Assembly: GCF_963668085.1 (NCBI RefSeq)
Contig: NZ_OY764058.1
Location: 124,001-188,000, forward strand
Reading direction: 5' to 3'
Origin: an uncultured Ilyobacter sp.
Lineage (GTDB): Bacteria > Fusobacteriota > Fusobacteriia > Fusobacteriales > Fusobacteriaceae
Length of the DNA: 64,000 bases
The number at the start of each line of letters is the position of its first letter. The first letter of the stretch is position 1. This document shows positions 36,760 through 46,417 of this stretch, piece by piece. A program made the translations under genes and the position numbers. The notes beneath the pieces are model-generated. The model was given only the letters and a program-made list of their open reading frames with translations. It did not search any database and was not told the DNA's origin.

Positions 36760-38061
36760 ATGAGACTTTTTGGTTCTATGGAGATCAAAGACAACCAGCT
36801 TTATATAGGCGGGATAAGCTCTAAAGAGCTTGTGGAAAAGCACGGGTCACCTTTGTATGTGATGGACGAGGCTCTTATCAGCAAAAATATGGAGACATTC
36901 AAGGCGGCTTTTAAATCAGACAGGTTTCAGACTGAGGTTGTCTATGCATCTAAGGCTTTTCTCACTACTGGAATGTGTCAGATCGTAGACAAGCACGGAC
37001 TTAGCATGGACGTTGTTTCAGGTGGAGAGCTTTTTACAGTAAAAAGTGCAGGTTTTCCTATGGAAAGAGTACACATGCATGGAAACAACAAGACTTGGGA
37101 AGAGCTTGAGATGTGCCTAGACTACGGTATCGGAGAGATAATTGTAGACAATAGAGATGAGCTCGATAAGTTAGAAAGAGTATGCAGAGAAAAGGGAAAG
37201 AAAATAAATGTTCTTTTGAGAGTGAACCCAGGTATAGAGGCTCACACCCATGAATATATACAGACTTCCACTTATTCTTCCAAATTCGGTGAATCTATAT
37301 TTGATGAAAACATAAAGGATATAATCAAAAAGTTTATCGCTGCCGAGCATGTAGAGCTCAAAGGATTCCACTGTCATATAGGGTCTCAGATATTTGACGA
37401 GAAGCCTTTCTTTGCAGCTATGGACACTATGTTAAAATTTATAAAGCAGATGAAGGAAGAGGCCGGTCTTGATACAAAAGTCTTAAACCTAGGGGGAGGT
37501 TTCGGAGTCTACTATTTTGACGGAGATGACGCAGTGGACTTTGAAAAATTCTGCAAAGAGATGATAAGGGATTTAGAATTAAAACTAGAGGAATACGAGA
37601 TAGATTTAGACAAGGTGATAATAGAGCCAGGAAGAAGTATAGTGGCAAATGCAGGAACCACTCTCTATACAGTAGGTGGAACCAAGGTAACCTACAGCGG
37701 TAAAAAATATGTCTTTGTAGACGGTGGAATGACAGACAATATAAGACCTGCTCTTTACCAAGCCCAGTATGAGGGAGTGGTAGCCAACAGAATAAATGAA
37801 AAAACAGAGGACCTGGTTACGGTGGCTGGGAAATGCTGTGAATCAGGAGACCTTCTTTTGAGAGATGTATATCTTCAGGAAGCAAAAGAGGGAGATATAC
37901 TTGCAATCAGTACCACTGGAGCCTATAATTATAGCATGGCCAGTAACTATAACAGGATAAGAAAACCTGCAGTGGTTTTTGTAAAAGATGGAGAAAGCAA
38001 GGTAGCTGTAAAAAGGGAGAGCTATGAGGATCTTATAAGAAACGATCTCAAACTTTATTAA
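36760..38061 (+). CDS. lysA: Diaminopimelate decarboxylase
   Basis: 433 residues. The N-terminal alanine-racemase-like barrel carries the PLP lysine in VYASKAFLTTGMCQI (Lys68 region), and the substrate-binding motif is CCESGDLL (near 360). LNLGGGFGVYYFDGD and EPGRSIVANAGTTLYTVG are standard. It decarboxylates meso-diaminopimelate to L-lysine, the last step of the pathway, yet is the first gene after the riboswitch. AAGGGGGAA precedes the ATG; lysC follows after 13 bp. Confidence 0.97.
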   Translation: MRLFGSMEIKDNQLYIGGISSKELVEKHGSPLYVMDEALISKNMETFKAAFKSDRFQTEVVYASKAFLTTGMCQIVDKHGLSMDVVSGGELFTVKSAGFPMERVHMHGNNKTWEELEMCLDYGIGEIIVDNRDELDKLERVCREKGKKINVLLRVNPGIEAHTHEYIQTSTYSSKFGESIFDENIKDIIKKFIAAEHVELKGFHCHIGSQIFDEKPFFAAMDTMLKFIKQMKEEAGLDTKVLNLGGGFGVYYFDGDDAVDFEKFCKEMIRDLELKLEEYEIDLDKVIIEPGRSIVANAGTTLYTVGGTKVTYSGKKYVFVDGGMTDNIRPALYQAQYEGVVANRINEKTEDLVTVAGKCCESGDLLLRDVYLQEAKEGDILAISTTGAYNYSMASNYNRIRKPAVVFVKDGESKVAVKRESYEDLIRNDLKLY

Positions 38062-38074
38062 GGGGGAATAAAAA

Positions 38075-39274
38075 TTGAGAATAGTACAAAAATACGGGGG
38101 AACATCAGTAGGGACAATCGAAAAGATAAAGGCCATAGCAGAGCACCTTATAAAGGTAAGAAAAGAGGGAAATGAGGTAGTAGTAGTATCAGCAATGGGT
38201 AAAATGACAGATGAGCTGATAAAAAAAGCAAATGAGATCACAGACAGACCTGACAGGCGTGAGCTAGATATGCTAATGTCCACGGGAGAACAGCAGACTA
38301 TAGCCTTGCTGTCTATGGCTCTAAAGAATATGGGTCAGGAAGCGGTATCCCTTACAGGAAGCCAGGCAGGGATACAGACAACAGGAACTCACACAAAAAG
38401 TAAAATAAAAAGCATAAATAATGAAAGAATGGAAAAACATCTTGCAGATGGGAAAATAGTCATTGTGGCAGGATTCCAGGGGATGAATGAGGCCGGGGAT
38501 ATAACCACCCTAGGACGTGGAGGATCTGATACAAGTGCAGTGGCCTTAGCAGGAGCCCTAGGCTGTCAGTGTGAGATCTATACTGATGTAAACGGTATAT
38601 ACACATGTGACCCTAGAGTTCATAAGGGAGCCAAGAAAATAGATAAGATCTCCTATGAAGAGATGATGGAGATGTCAAATCTAGGAGCAGGGGTCATGGA
38701 AGTAAGAGCCGTAGAACTCGGGAAAAAATTTGGCGTCCCAATATATGTGGGAAGAAGTCTCGGAGAAAAGAACGGAACTTATATATTAGAAAAGGAGCAG
38801 ATAATGGAAGAGAAACTTATAACAGGACTTAGCATAAACGAGAATGTTTTGATGGTAAATTTACAAAATTTATATAACAAACCTCAGAAGATAGCAAATA
38901 TATTTTCTGCCCTTGGAAAACAAGATGTAAATGTGGATATGATAAGCCAGAGTCAGTCAGTAGAGGATATGGTTGATATAAGCTTTACCTGCCCGGCCAC
39001 TGAGGAAGATCTTCTAGATAAGGCTGTAGAGATCATTGCAACTCAGAATCCTGCTCTGAAGATAAGTAAAAATCAGGATCTCATAAAGGTTTCTGTAGTA
39101 GGTGTGGGAATGATAAGTCATTCTGGAGTAGCAGGAAAACTTTTTGAAATATTCGGAGAGAAGGATATAAAATTCTATCAGGTTACTACATCTGAGATAA
39201 GTATCTCTTTTACAATGGATAAGGACAGAAAGGCAGCCGCTGTAGAGGCCATCTCAGAAGCATTTAATATCTAG
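38075..39274 (+). CDS. lysC: Aspartate kinase
   Basis: 399 residues from TTG at 38075 behind AAGGGGGAA. The kinase domain has IVQKYGGTSVGTIEKIK at the N-terminus and TTLGRGGSDTSAVALAGAL near 143. Two C-terminal ACT domains follow (ISINENVLMVNLQNL, LIKVSVVGVGMISHSGVAGK), the usual lysine feedback site. It phosphorylates aspartate in the first step to lysine, threonine and methionine. Its place inside the lysine operon indicates a lysine-dedicated isoform. dapF follows 8 bp later. Confidence 0.97.
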   Translation: MRIVQKYGGTSVGTIEKIKAIAEHLIKVRKEGNEVVVVSAMGKMTDELIKKANEITDRPDRRELDMLMSTGEQQTIALLSMALKNMGQEAVSLTGSQAGIQTTGTHTKSKIKSINNERMEKHLADGKIVIVAGFQGMNEAGDITTLGRGGSDTSAVALAGALGCQCEIYTDVNGIYTCDPRVHKGAKKIDKISYEEMMEMSNLGAGVMEVRAVELGKKFGVPIYVGRSLGEKNGTYILEKEQIMEEKLITGLSINENVLMVNLQNLYNKPQKIANIFSALGKQDVNVDMISQSQSVEDMVDISFTCPATEEDLLDKAVEIIATQNPALKISKNQDLIKVSVVGVGMISHSGVAGKLFEIFGEKDIKFYQVTTSEISISFTMDKDRKAAAVEAISEAFNI

Positions 39275-39282
39275 GAGGGGCA

Positions 39283-40110
39283 ATGTTAAAATTTGAAAAA
39301 TATCATGGTATTGGAAATGATTTTATAATATTCAGGGAAGAGGAAGTAGAGGGACTAGACTACTCCGAGCTCGCTATGAAGGTCTGCCACAGAAACTTTG
39401 GTATAGGGGCAGACGGAATGATGGTAGCTGCAAAATCAGAAAAAGCAGACATAAGAATGATATTTTACAATGCCGATGGTAGTGAGGCTCCGATGTGCGG
39501 GAATGGAGTTCGTTGCTTTTCACACTTTGTTAGAAATAATGAACTCGTTGAAAAGGATCTCATTTCGGTAGAGACTCTGGCAGGCAACATGCTTATAAAA
39601 ACAGAGGAAAAAGATGGACGATATTTAGCTAGAGTAAATATGGGGATGCCTATATTTGAGACTGAGAGTATACCTATGAGTGTCTCAGAAAAAGATTATA
39701 TTGAAAGAAAGATAGAGTCTTATGAGAGGGAGTTTAGCATCTCGGCTCTTTTTATGGGAACGACTCACAGTGTAACTTTTGTAGATGACCTAGAGACTCT
39801 AGATATATATAAGTACGGGAGAAACTTGGAGATAAATCCTATATTTCCAAATAAGACCAATGTTAATTTTGCCAAGGTAATCTCAAAAGACAGAGTGGAT
39901 GTGAAAACCTGGGAAAGAGGAGCCGGCTATACCTTTGCCTGTGGTACAGGGGCCTGTGCAGTAGTTGTCATAGGAAACCTAACAGGGCGGCTAGACAAAA
40001 ATGTAGAAGTAGCAGTTCCTGGGGGAAAACTCTTTATAGAACTAACTGATGAAGGGGTATTTATGACAGGGGAAAGCCAGAAAATAGCAGAGGGGCATTA
40101 TTTCAAGTAG
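39283..40110 (+). CDS. dapF: Diaminopimelate epimerase
   Basis: 275 residues. Both catalytic Cys motifs are visible: MCGNGVRCF (near 72) and FACGTGACA (near 217). The N-terminus FEKYHGIGNDFIIF is diagnostic. It converts LL- to meso-diaminopimelate for lysine and possibly cell-wall synthesis. AGGAGG precedes the ATG. Confidence 0.97.
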   Translation: MLKFEKYHGIGNDFIIFREEEVEGLDYSELAMKVCHRNFGIGADGMMVAAKSEKADIRMIFYNADGSEAPMCGNGVRCFSHFVRNNELVEKDLISVETLAGNMLIKTEEKDGRYLARVNMGMPIFETESIPMSVSEKDYIERKIESYEREFSISALFMGTTHSVTFVDDLETLDIYKYGRNLEINPIFPNKTNVNFAKVISKDRVDVKTWERGAGYTFACGTGACAVVVIGNLTGRLDKNVEVAVPGGKLFIELTDEGVFMTGESQKIAEGHYFK

Positions 40111-40170
40111 CAGACTTTGATTTTCCAAGAAGCATTAAAAATATCAATTTAACCGGGAGATATGATAATT

Positions 40171-41169
40171 ATGAAAAAATATAATATAGCAGTTGCCGGT
40201 GCAACTGGAATGGTAGGAAGAAAGTTTTTAGAAGTCTTAGCAGAAAGGGACTTTCCAATTGAAAATCTTTATCTTTTTGCATCTAAAAGATCTGCAGGGA
40301 AAAAGATGGAATACAAGGGGAAAAGTTATATAGTAGAAGAACTTACTGACGAGGTCTTTGACAGAGATATTGACATAGTTTTATTTTCAGCAGGAGGGGC
40401 AACAAGTGAAAGATTTTCACCAGTTGCAAGAGACAAGGGAGTAATAGTAGTAGACAACAGCAGTGCTTTTAGAATGTATCCTGAGATACCACTTGTGGTA
40501 CCAGAGGTAAATCCTGAAGATGTGGAAAAACACAAGGGGATCATCGCAAACCCAAACTGCTCTACAATACAGTCTGTTCTTCCACTAAAGGCGCTTGCTG
40601 AGAAATTTGGGATAAAAAGAGTAATCTACTCTACATATCAGGCAGTGTCGGGATCTGGAGTTGACGGTATCGAGGACTTGAAAAGAGGTCTAGAGGGGAA
40701 AAAGCCTAAAAATTATCCTCATCCTATAGCCAACAACTGCCTTCCTCATATAGATGTATTTCTAGATGACGGATATACAAAAGAAGAGCGTAAGATGATA
40801 GATGAGACAAGAAAAATACTAGGAATCGCTGATATGCCAATAACAGCAACATGTGTTAGGGTGCCTGTGGAGAACAGCCACAGTATCTCTATAAATGTTG
40901 AACTTGAAAAATCCTTTGAGATGTCAGAAATATTTGAGGCACTAAAAGGATTTAATGGTATAATAGTGGAGGATGACACATCAAAGAACATTTATCCTAT
41001 GCCTATACATGCCAACGGGAAGGATGAAGTCTTTGTAGGAAGAATAAGAAGAGATTTCAGTAGAGAAAATAGTGTAAACATTTGGTGTGTGGCTGACAAT
41101 ATCAGAAAAGGGGCTGCAACAAATACAGTCCAGATAGCAGAACTCTTAATCAAAAAGGGTCTAATTTAA
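40171..41169 (+). CDS. asd: Aspartate-semialdehyde dehydrogenase
   Basis: 332 residues from the ATG at 40171, preferred over 40162 because GGGAGA then has normal spacing. The NADP motif is VAGATGMVGRKFLEVL, the active-site Cys is in ANPNCSTIQ (near 129), and QAVSGSGVDGIEDL and a later His (PHIDVF/PIHANG) belong to the family. It reduces aspartyl phosphate to the semialdehyde, between LysC and DapA in the pathway. Confidence 0.97.
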   Translation: MKKYNIAVAGATGMVGRKFLEVLAERDFPIENLYLFASKRSAGKKMEYKGKSYIVEELTDEVFDRDIDIVLFSAGGATSERFSPVARDKGVIVVDNSSAFRMYPEIPLVVPEVNPEDVEKHKGIIANPNCSTIQSVLPLKALAEKFGIKRVIYSTYQAVSGSGVDGIEDLKRGLEGKKPKNYPHPIANNCLPHIDVFLDDGYTKEERKMIDETRKILGIADMPITATCVRVPVENSHSISINVELEKSFEMSEIFEALKGFNGIIVEDDTSKNIYPMPIHANGKDEVFVGRIRRDFSRENSVNIWCVADNIRKGAATNTVQIAELLIKKGLI

Positions 41170-41191
41170 ACTCAATGAAGGAGGAAATATA

Positions 41192-42073
41192 ATGTTTACA
41201 GGATCAGGAGTAGCTATAATTACCCCGTTTAAAGAAACAGGTGAAGTTAATTTTGAAAAGCTTGCGGAACTAATAGAGTTTCACATTGAAAATAAAACAG
41301 ATTCTATAATAATAACTGGAACTACAGGAGAGGCTTCGACACTTTCTGACGATGAGCACCTCGCTGTAATAAAATGTGCAGTGGACACGGTAAATGGCAG
41401 AATACCTGTAATAGCAGGAACAGGAAGTAATGATACGAGACACGGGATAGAGCTTAGTGTAGAGGCAGAGAAGCTAGGTGTCGACGGACTTCTTCAGGTG
41501 ACTCCTTACTACAATAAAACTAATAAAGAGGGCCTTATCAGACATTTTGAAATCATAGCGGAATCTGTAAATATCCCTATTATTCTTTATAATGTTCCAG
41601 GAAGAACTGGTATGAATATTCCTGTAGATGTAGTGGCCCATCTAAGTAAAAATGAGAAAATAGTAGGAATAAAAGAGGCCAGCGGAAATATCTCTTATGC
41701 TGTTGAAGTTGCCAGATTCTGTAATGAGAATTTTGCAATGTACTCAGGAAATGATGATATAATAGTTCCGATACTTTCTGTAGGAGGTAAGGGTGTAATA
41801 TCTGTTGTGGCAAATATCCTGCCAAAACAGACTCACGATATTGTTGAGCTGTTTTTAAAGGGAGAAGTTGAAAAATCAAGAGAGCTTCAGCTTTATTTAA
41901 AGCCATTTATAGATTCTTTATTTATTGAGACTAATCCTATTCCAATAAAAAAGGCGATGAATCTCACTGGGTATAATGTAGGAGGTCTAAGACTTCCTTT
42001 ATATGAGATGAGTGAAGGAGCCACTGGAAAATTAATGGAAGAGATGAAAAAAATCGATTTACTAAAGGGGTAG
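41192..42073 (+). CDS. dapA: 4-hydroxy-tetrahydrodipicolinate synthase
   Basis: 293 residues, TIM barrel. The Schiff-base lysine is Lys161 (GIKEASGN), with Tyr133 in ILYNVPGRTG and the threonine pair at 44-45 in TGTTGEAS. It condenses pyruvate with aspartate semialdehyde, the committed step to DAP. AAGGAGGAAA precedes the ATG; dapB follows with six bases between the stop and its preferred ATG. Confidence 0.97.
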   Translation: MFTGSGVAIITPFKETGEVNFEKLAELIEFHIENKTDSIIITGTTGEASTLSDDEHLAVIKCAVDTVNGRIPVIAGTGSNDTRHGIELSVEAEKLGVDGLLQVTPYYNKTNKEGLIRHFEIIAESVNIPIILYNVPGRTGMNIPVDVVAHLSKNEKIVGIKEASGNISYAVEVARFCNENFAMYSGNDDIIVPILSVGGKGVISVVANILPKQTHDIVELFLKGEVEKSRELQLYLKPFIDSLFIETNPIPIKKAMNLTGYNVGGLRLPLYEMSEGATGKLMEEMKKIDLLKG

Positions 42074-42079
42074 GTGATT

Positions 42080-42844
42080 ATGAATATAGCGGTTTTCGGA
42101 TACGGTATGATGGGTAAATTTGTCTGTGAAGATGTGGCTTCTGCCGAGCTTCACATAGCCGGAGTTATCGAAAAAAGAGGCGGTGCTCAGGCAATGGCAC
42201 CTGTGACAGAGGATATTATTTATAAGTCTTTAAATGATATAAAGGAAAAAGTTGATGTAATAATTGATTTTTCAAATCCTGCCAATCTTGACGAGATATT
42301 AGAATATTCTATCGAAAATAAGATTGGAGCAGTAATTTGTTCAACTGGATTTACTGCCGAACAACTTGATAAGATCAAGCAGGCAAGTGAAAAGACAGCG
42401 ATACTTTTCTCGAGAAATATGTCCTTGGGAGTTAATGTCATATCAGAAGCATTAAAACAGATCACTCCAATTTTAGCTGATGCCTTTGATATTGAGATTA
42501 TCGAAAAACATCACAATCAAAAGGTGGACTCACCATCTGGAACAGCAAAATTGTTTTATGATTCAATAAATGAGTCATTAAACGGCGAGAAAGAAGCTGT
42601 TTACGGCAGAGAGGGAATTGTGGGTAAAAGAACTAAAAAGGAAGTTGGAATTCACGCTATCAGAGGTGGAAGTATAGTCGGAGAGCACAGCATTATTTTC
42701 GCAGGGCAAGACGAAATCATTGAGCTGAAACATGAAGCTCTTTCTAAAAGAATCTTCTCTCAAGGTTCTGTTAAAGCGGCAAAATTCTTGGCAGGTAAAG
42801 CACCTGGATTTTATACAATGAAAGAAGTATTAGACATAAAATAA
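42080..42844 (+). CDS. dapB: 4-hydroxy-tetrahydrodipicolinate reductase
   Basis: 254 residues from ATG at 42080; GTG at 42074 is possible but lies within the GGGGTAGGTGA binding site. NAD(P) motif VFGYGMMGK, catalytic segment EKHHNQKVDSPSGTAK (near residue 147) with the His-His and Lys, and GEHSIIFAGQDEIIELKHEA near the C-terminus. It reduces the DapA product to tetrahydrodipicolinate. Confidence 0.97.
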   Translation: MNIAVFGYGMMGKFVCEDVASAELHIAGVIEKRGGAQAMAPVTEDIIYKSLNDIKEKVDVIIDFSNPANLDEILEYSIENKIGAVICSTGFTAEQLDKIKQASEKTAILFSRNMSLGVNVISEALKQITPILADAFDIEIIEKHHNQKVDSPSGTAKLFYDSINESLNGEKEAVYGREGIVGKRTKKEVGIHAIRGGSIVGEHSIIFAGQDEIIELKHEALSKRIFSQGSVKAAKFLAGKAPGFYTMKEVLDIK

Positions 42845-42857
42845 GGAGGAATAAATA

Positions 42858-43571
42858 GTGAGTTTAAACACAGCACAAGAAATAATCAAATTTATCAAGG
42901 ATTCTAAAAAATCAACACCTGTAAAGGCATATCTTAAAGGTGACATGGAAGGTATAAACTTCTATTCTTGTAAGGTATTCTGCGAAGGGAATACAAGAAT
43001 CATAATGGGAGACTGGGATGACGTAAAGAAAATCCTAGACGAGAACAAGGACAAGATAGAGGACTATTACCTTGAAAATGATAGAAGAAACTCTGCAATA
43101 CCAATGCTAGACCTAAAGGACATCAACGCAAGAATCGAACCTGGATCAGTAATCAGGGACAAGGTGACAATAGGAAACAATGCAATAATCATGATGGGAG
43201 CTTCTATCAATATAGGGGCCGTAGTCGGAGACGGGACTATGATCGACTTTAACGCTGTCCTAGGAGGAAGAGCTACAGTAGGGAAAAACTGTCATATAGG
43301 GGCAGGAGCTATACTTGCAGGAGTTATAGAGCCTCCTTCAGCAGATCCTGTAGTAGTAGAGGACAACGTAATGGTTGGTGCCAATGCAGTAGTTCTAGAA
43401 GGAGTAAGAATAGGAAAAGGTTCTGTAGTAGCTGCAGGAGCAATAGTAACTGCAGACGTACCTGCAGGGGTCGTAGTGGCTGGAAGTCCTGCGAAGATCA
43501 TTAAAAATGTAGATGAAAAAACAGAGGGAAAAACACAGATAATGGAAGACCTCAGAAATTTAAAAAAGTAA
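42858..43571 (+). CDS. dapH: Tetrahydrodipicolinate N-acetyltransferase
   Basis: 237 residues from GTG at 42858 after AGGAGGA, the same length as B. subtilis DapH (236). The N-terminal domain ([20 protein letters not shown]) is characteristic of DapH rather than succinyl-type DapD. The left-handed beta-helix of hexapeptide repeats spans about 90-220 ([36 protein letters not shown]). It commits the cell to the acetylated branch of DAP synthesis. Confidence 0.95.
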   Translation: MSLNTAQEIIKFIKDSKKSTPVKAYLKGDMEGINFYSCKVFCEGNTRIIMGDWDDVKKILDENKDKIEDYYLENDRRNSAIPMLDLKDINARIEPGSVIRDKVTIGNNAIIMMGASINIGAVVGDGTMIDFNAVLGGRATVGKNCHIGAGAILAGVIEPPSADPVVVEDNVMVGANAVVLEGVRIGKGSVVAAGAIVTADVPAGVVVAGSPAKIIKNVDEKTEGKTQIMEDLRNLKK

Positions 43572-43583
43572 TAGGAGGAAGCA

Positions 43584-44732
43584 ATGGAAGTCAATCAGAG
43601 AGTAAGAGAGATGGAGGTATCGATAATACGTCAGATTGCTCAGAAATGTGCAAAAATACCTGATAGTATTAACCTCACTATCGGAGAACCTGATATAAAA
43701 ACTCCAGAAATAATAACTCAAAAAACAGCAAAATACATGATGGAAAATCAGCTCTCTTATGCTCCTTTGGGAGGGGTTCCTGAATTAAGGCAGGAGATAG
43801 CTTCTTTTTATAAGAAAAAATATAATATAGACTACAGTGCAGATGAAGTGCTGGTAACTGTAGGATCTACAGAAGCTCTTTCTACCACTCTCAAAGGAAT
43901 TCTAACTGAGGGGGATGAAGTAGTAGTTGTACTTCCTGCTTTTTCTCTTTATGAAGCTCTTCTAAAGATGTACGGGGCTAAGGCTGTGTTTGTAGATACC
44001 AGCAAAAATAATTTCAGACTTACTCCAGAGATGTTAGAAGATGCAATAACTGATAAGACCAAGGCTGTAATACTAAATTATCCAACAAATCCAACGGGAG
44101 TTATACTCTCTAAAGAGGAGACGAAAAAAATTGCTGCTGTGCTGGAAAAAAAGAAATTATTTATAATTTCTGACGAAATATACAGTGAGCTGGTTTTTTC
44201 AGGAGAAGAATTTTATTCTATCGCTAGATGTGAAAATGTAAAAGACCAGGTAATTGTAATCAACGGATTTTCAAAATCCCACTCTATGACAGGGTGGAGA
44301 GTAGGATATCTGATGACCCATGCAAAATTCAGAAAAGAACTTATAAAGGTTAGCCAGTATACTGTAACCTCGCCTTCAACCTTATCTCAAATTGGGGGTA
44401 TGATCGCTTTAAAAGATGCCTCAGATGTCAGTGAAATAGCATCTGAATATGAATCGAGGGCAAAGCTAGTTTGCTCTAGACTTGAGGCGATGGGCTTTGA
44501 CGTAGTGATACCTAAAGGTGCCTTTTATGTATATGCAGGGTATAGTAAAATAAGCAGCAAGGATTCATTGGATTTTGCACTGGAAATTCTTGAAAAGACA
44601 GGAGTCGCTTTAGTACCAGGGAAGGCTTTTTCTACTGAAGGGTACATTAGAATAGCCTGTACTAAAGAAAAAGAGATTCTAGAAAAAGCCATGGACAGAA
44701 TGGAAAGTTATATAAAAGAAAGCAAGGTATAG
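43584..44732 (+). CDS. Aminotransferase, probable N-acetyl-LL-diaminopimelate aminotransferase
   Basis: 382 residues, class I fold. NLTIGEPDIKTPEIITQK near residue 30, NYPTNPTGVILSKEE near 165, and the PLP lysine in INGFSKSHSMTGWRVGYL (Lys near 234) are clear. In B. subtilis PatA fills this step in the acetylated pathway. Its place directly after dapH in the same operon, as last gene before a terminator, supports the specific assignment; sequence alone would say only aspartate/aromatic-type aminotransferase. Confidence 0.9.
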   Translation: MEVNQRVREMEVSIIRQIAQKCAKIPDSINLTIGEPDIKTPEIITQKTAKYMMENQLSYAPLGGVPELRQEIASFYKKKYNIDYSADEVLVTVGSTEALSTTLKGILTEGDEVVVVLPAFSLYEALLKMYGAKAVFVDTSKNNFRLTPEMLEDAITDKTKAVILNYPTNPTGVILSKEETKKIAAVLEKKKLFIISDEIYSELVFSGEEFYSIARCENVKDQVIVINGFSKSHSMTGWRVGYLMTHAKFRKELIKVSQYTVTSPSTLSQIGGMIALKDASDVSEIASEYESRAKLVCSRLEAMGFDVVIPKGAFYVYAGYSKISSKDSLDFALEILEKTGVALVPGKAFSTEGYIRIACTKEKEILEKAMDRMESYIKESKV

Positions 44733-44790
44733 TTAAATTTGTAAACAGAATAAAAAGGGTTTAAAAAATTCGGAGGAATTTTAATATAAT

Positions 44791-44820
44791 AAAGGCTGTC
44801 TCTAATGAGGCAGCCTTTTT
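44791..44820 (+). terminator. Terminator of the lysine operon
   Basis: A 12-bp stem with one wobble (44791-44802 with 44807-44818), a TAAT loop and a T run. The convergent psuG gene ends nearby at 44829. Confidence 0.92.
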
Positions 44821-44828
44821 GGGTTATT

Positions 44829-45767
44829 TTAGTATTTAACGTGGTTGAGAGAGGCCAATTCTTTTGAAATTTCAGCAGCTAATTTGGCGTTGTTATACAC
44901 AAGCTGTATATTTGATTCGAGAGACTTACCTTCAGTAAGTTCTTTTACTTTTGAAAGAAGGAAAGGGGTAGATTCTTTCCCCTTTATATTATTTTTTTCA
45001 GCCTCTAGAAGGGCATTTTCTATGACTTGGGTAATGAGTTTATAGTCCATTGAGTATTCTTCTGGAATGGGGTTTGCTATTACCATACCGCCTTTTAGTC
45101 CAAGCTCCCATTTTGCTTTTAGTGCCAGGGCGATCTCTTTTGGGTGATCAACCTTATAATCTACTTTAAACCCGCTTTTTCTGGTGTAAAAAGCAGGAAG
45201 TTCATCTGTCTTATAGCCTACCACAGGTACACCGTTTGTCTCGAGATACTCAAGTGTGAGACCGATATCTAAAATGGACTTTGCTCCAGCACATATAACG
45301 GCGACATTTGTATTGGCGAGTTCCTGAAGGTCTGCCGATATGTCAAAAGTTGTCTCAGCTCCTCTATGGACCCCCCCTATACCTCCAGTTGCAAAGACTC
45401 GTATCCCTGCAAAGGATGCTATAATCATGGTAGATGCCACAGTAGTGGCTCCAGTAAGTTTTTTCGTAACAATAAAAGGCAGATCCCTTCTGCTGGTTTT
45501 TATTGCATTTAGACCTGTTTTTCCAAGAAAATCAATCTCTTCCTTTGAAAGCCCGACTTTGAGTCTACCATTTAAGATAGCTATAGTAGCAGGGATAGCC
45601 CCCTGTTCTCTTATTATTTCTTCAACATTGAAAGCAGTTTCAACATTTTCTGGGTAAGGCATCCCATGTGATATTATTGTGGATTCTAAGGCCACTACCG
45701 GGAGACCTTTTTCTAATGCCTTTACGATCTCCGGGGATATATCCAAATATTTTTCATAGAATTGCAT
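44829..45767 (-). CDS. psuG: Pseudouridine-5'-phosphate glycosidase
   Basis: 312 residues, full length. Family motifs are [17 protein letters not shown] near residue 26, [20 protein letters not shown] near 92, [20 protein letters not shown] near 127, and [15 protein letters not shown] near 230. PsuG splits pseudouridine 5'-phosphate into uracil and ribose 5-phosphate. The usual kinase partner PsuK is not next to it here. GGGAGGTGAGAG precedes the ATG. Confidence 0.96.
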   Translation of the reverse strand: MQFYEKYLDISPEIVKALEKGLPVVALESTIISHGMPYPENVETAFNVEEIIREQGAIPATIAILNGRLKVGLSKEEIDFLGKTGLNAIKTSRRDLPFIVTKKLTGATTVASTMIIASFAGIRVFATGGIGGVHRGAETTFDISADLQELANTNVAVICAGAKSILDIGLTLEYLETNGVPVVGYKTDELPAFYTRKSGFKVDYKVDHPKEIALALKAKWELGLKGGMVIANPIPEEYSMDYKLITQVIENALLEAEKNNIKGKESTPFLLSKVKELTEGKSLESNIQLVYNNAKLAAEISKELASLNHVKY

Positions 45768-45999
45768 TCTCTCACCTCCCAGATGATCTTATCTGATTTC
45801 AATATGCTAATATATAATTATAAATTCCCAATGACATTTTTGCAAGTTATTTTTAATCTGGTGATCCTAAGAAAAAAATAGATCAATAAAATTGGGACAA
45901 AAATCACAGATTTAAGTTATAATAAAATTATAAAGTTTTGAAAATCTTTGAAGAGGTTGAAATAAAATTTTTAGTTTTAAGAATATTAAGGAGGTTATA

Positions 46000-46401
46000 A
46001 TGGCAAAGGGGTTAGATAGAGACAGAGAGAGAAAAAGCAAAGTTTTATTTTTTGGAAAGGATCTGGCTAGAAGATCAAAATCTAGTTGTGAATTATGTGA
46101 GGCTAAAAACGAAAAACTTGAAATATATGAGATTCCACCGGTAACTGAGGAACCTGATTTTGATAGGTGTATATTGATATGTGAACACTGCAAAAAAATA
46201 TTGAATAACCTCAATAAGGCAGGAGAAAATGATCTGAGATTTCTAAATTCTGCCGTATGGAGTGAGGTTCCAGCTGTAAAGGCAGTGGCAATTTATGTCT
46301 TGAGAAAGATAAAGGACAAGTACACCTGGGCAGAGGAAACCCTAGAGACAGTTTATATAGAGGAAGAAGTGGAGGCTTTGCTTGAAAAAATAGAGATTTG
46401 A
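46000..46401 (+). CDS. PhnA-like zinc-ribbon protein
   Basis: 133 residues. The zinc ribbon is formed by SCELCEAK (Cys30, Cys33) and ILICEHCKK (Cys61, Cys64). It is followed by VWSEVPAVKAVAIYVLRKI, a segment I recognise from longer PhnA-domain proteins (WSEVPAVQ...AWRML). The name is historical: a role in phosphonate use is doubtful and the function is unknown. The C-terminal KOW-like part of classical PhnA is absent. AAGGAGGTT precedes the ATG. Confidence 0.72.
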   Translation: MAKGLDRDRERKSKVLFFGKDLARRSKSSCELCEAKNEKLEIYEIPPVTEEPDFDRCILICEHCKKILNNLNKAGENDLRFLNSAVWSEVPAVKAVAIYVLRKIKDKYTWAEETLETVYIEEEVEALLEKIEI

Positions 46402-46417
46402 TGTTTTTATAAACTAC

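Noticed and set aside
43292..43594. Minus-strand 100-codon frame rich in Thr/Ala/Pro over dapH
   Set aside because: It mirrors the hexapeptide repeats of dapH and has no independent support.
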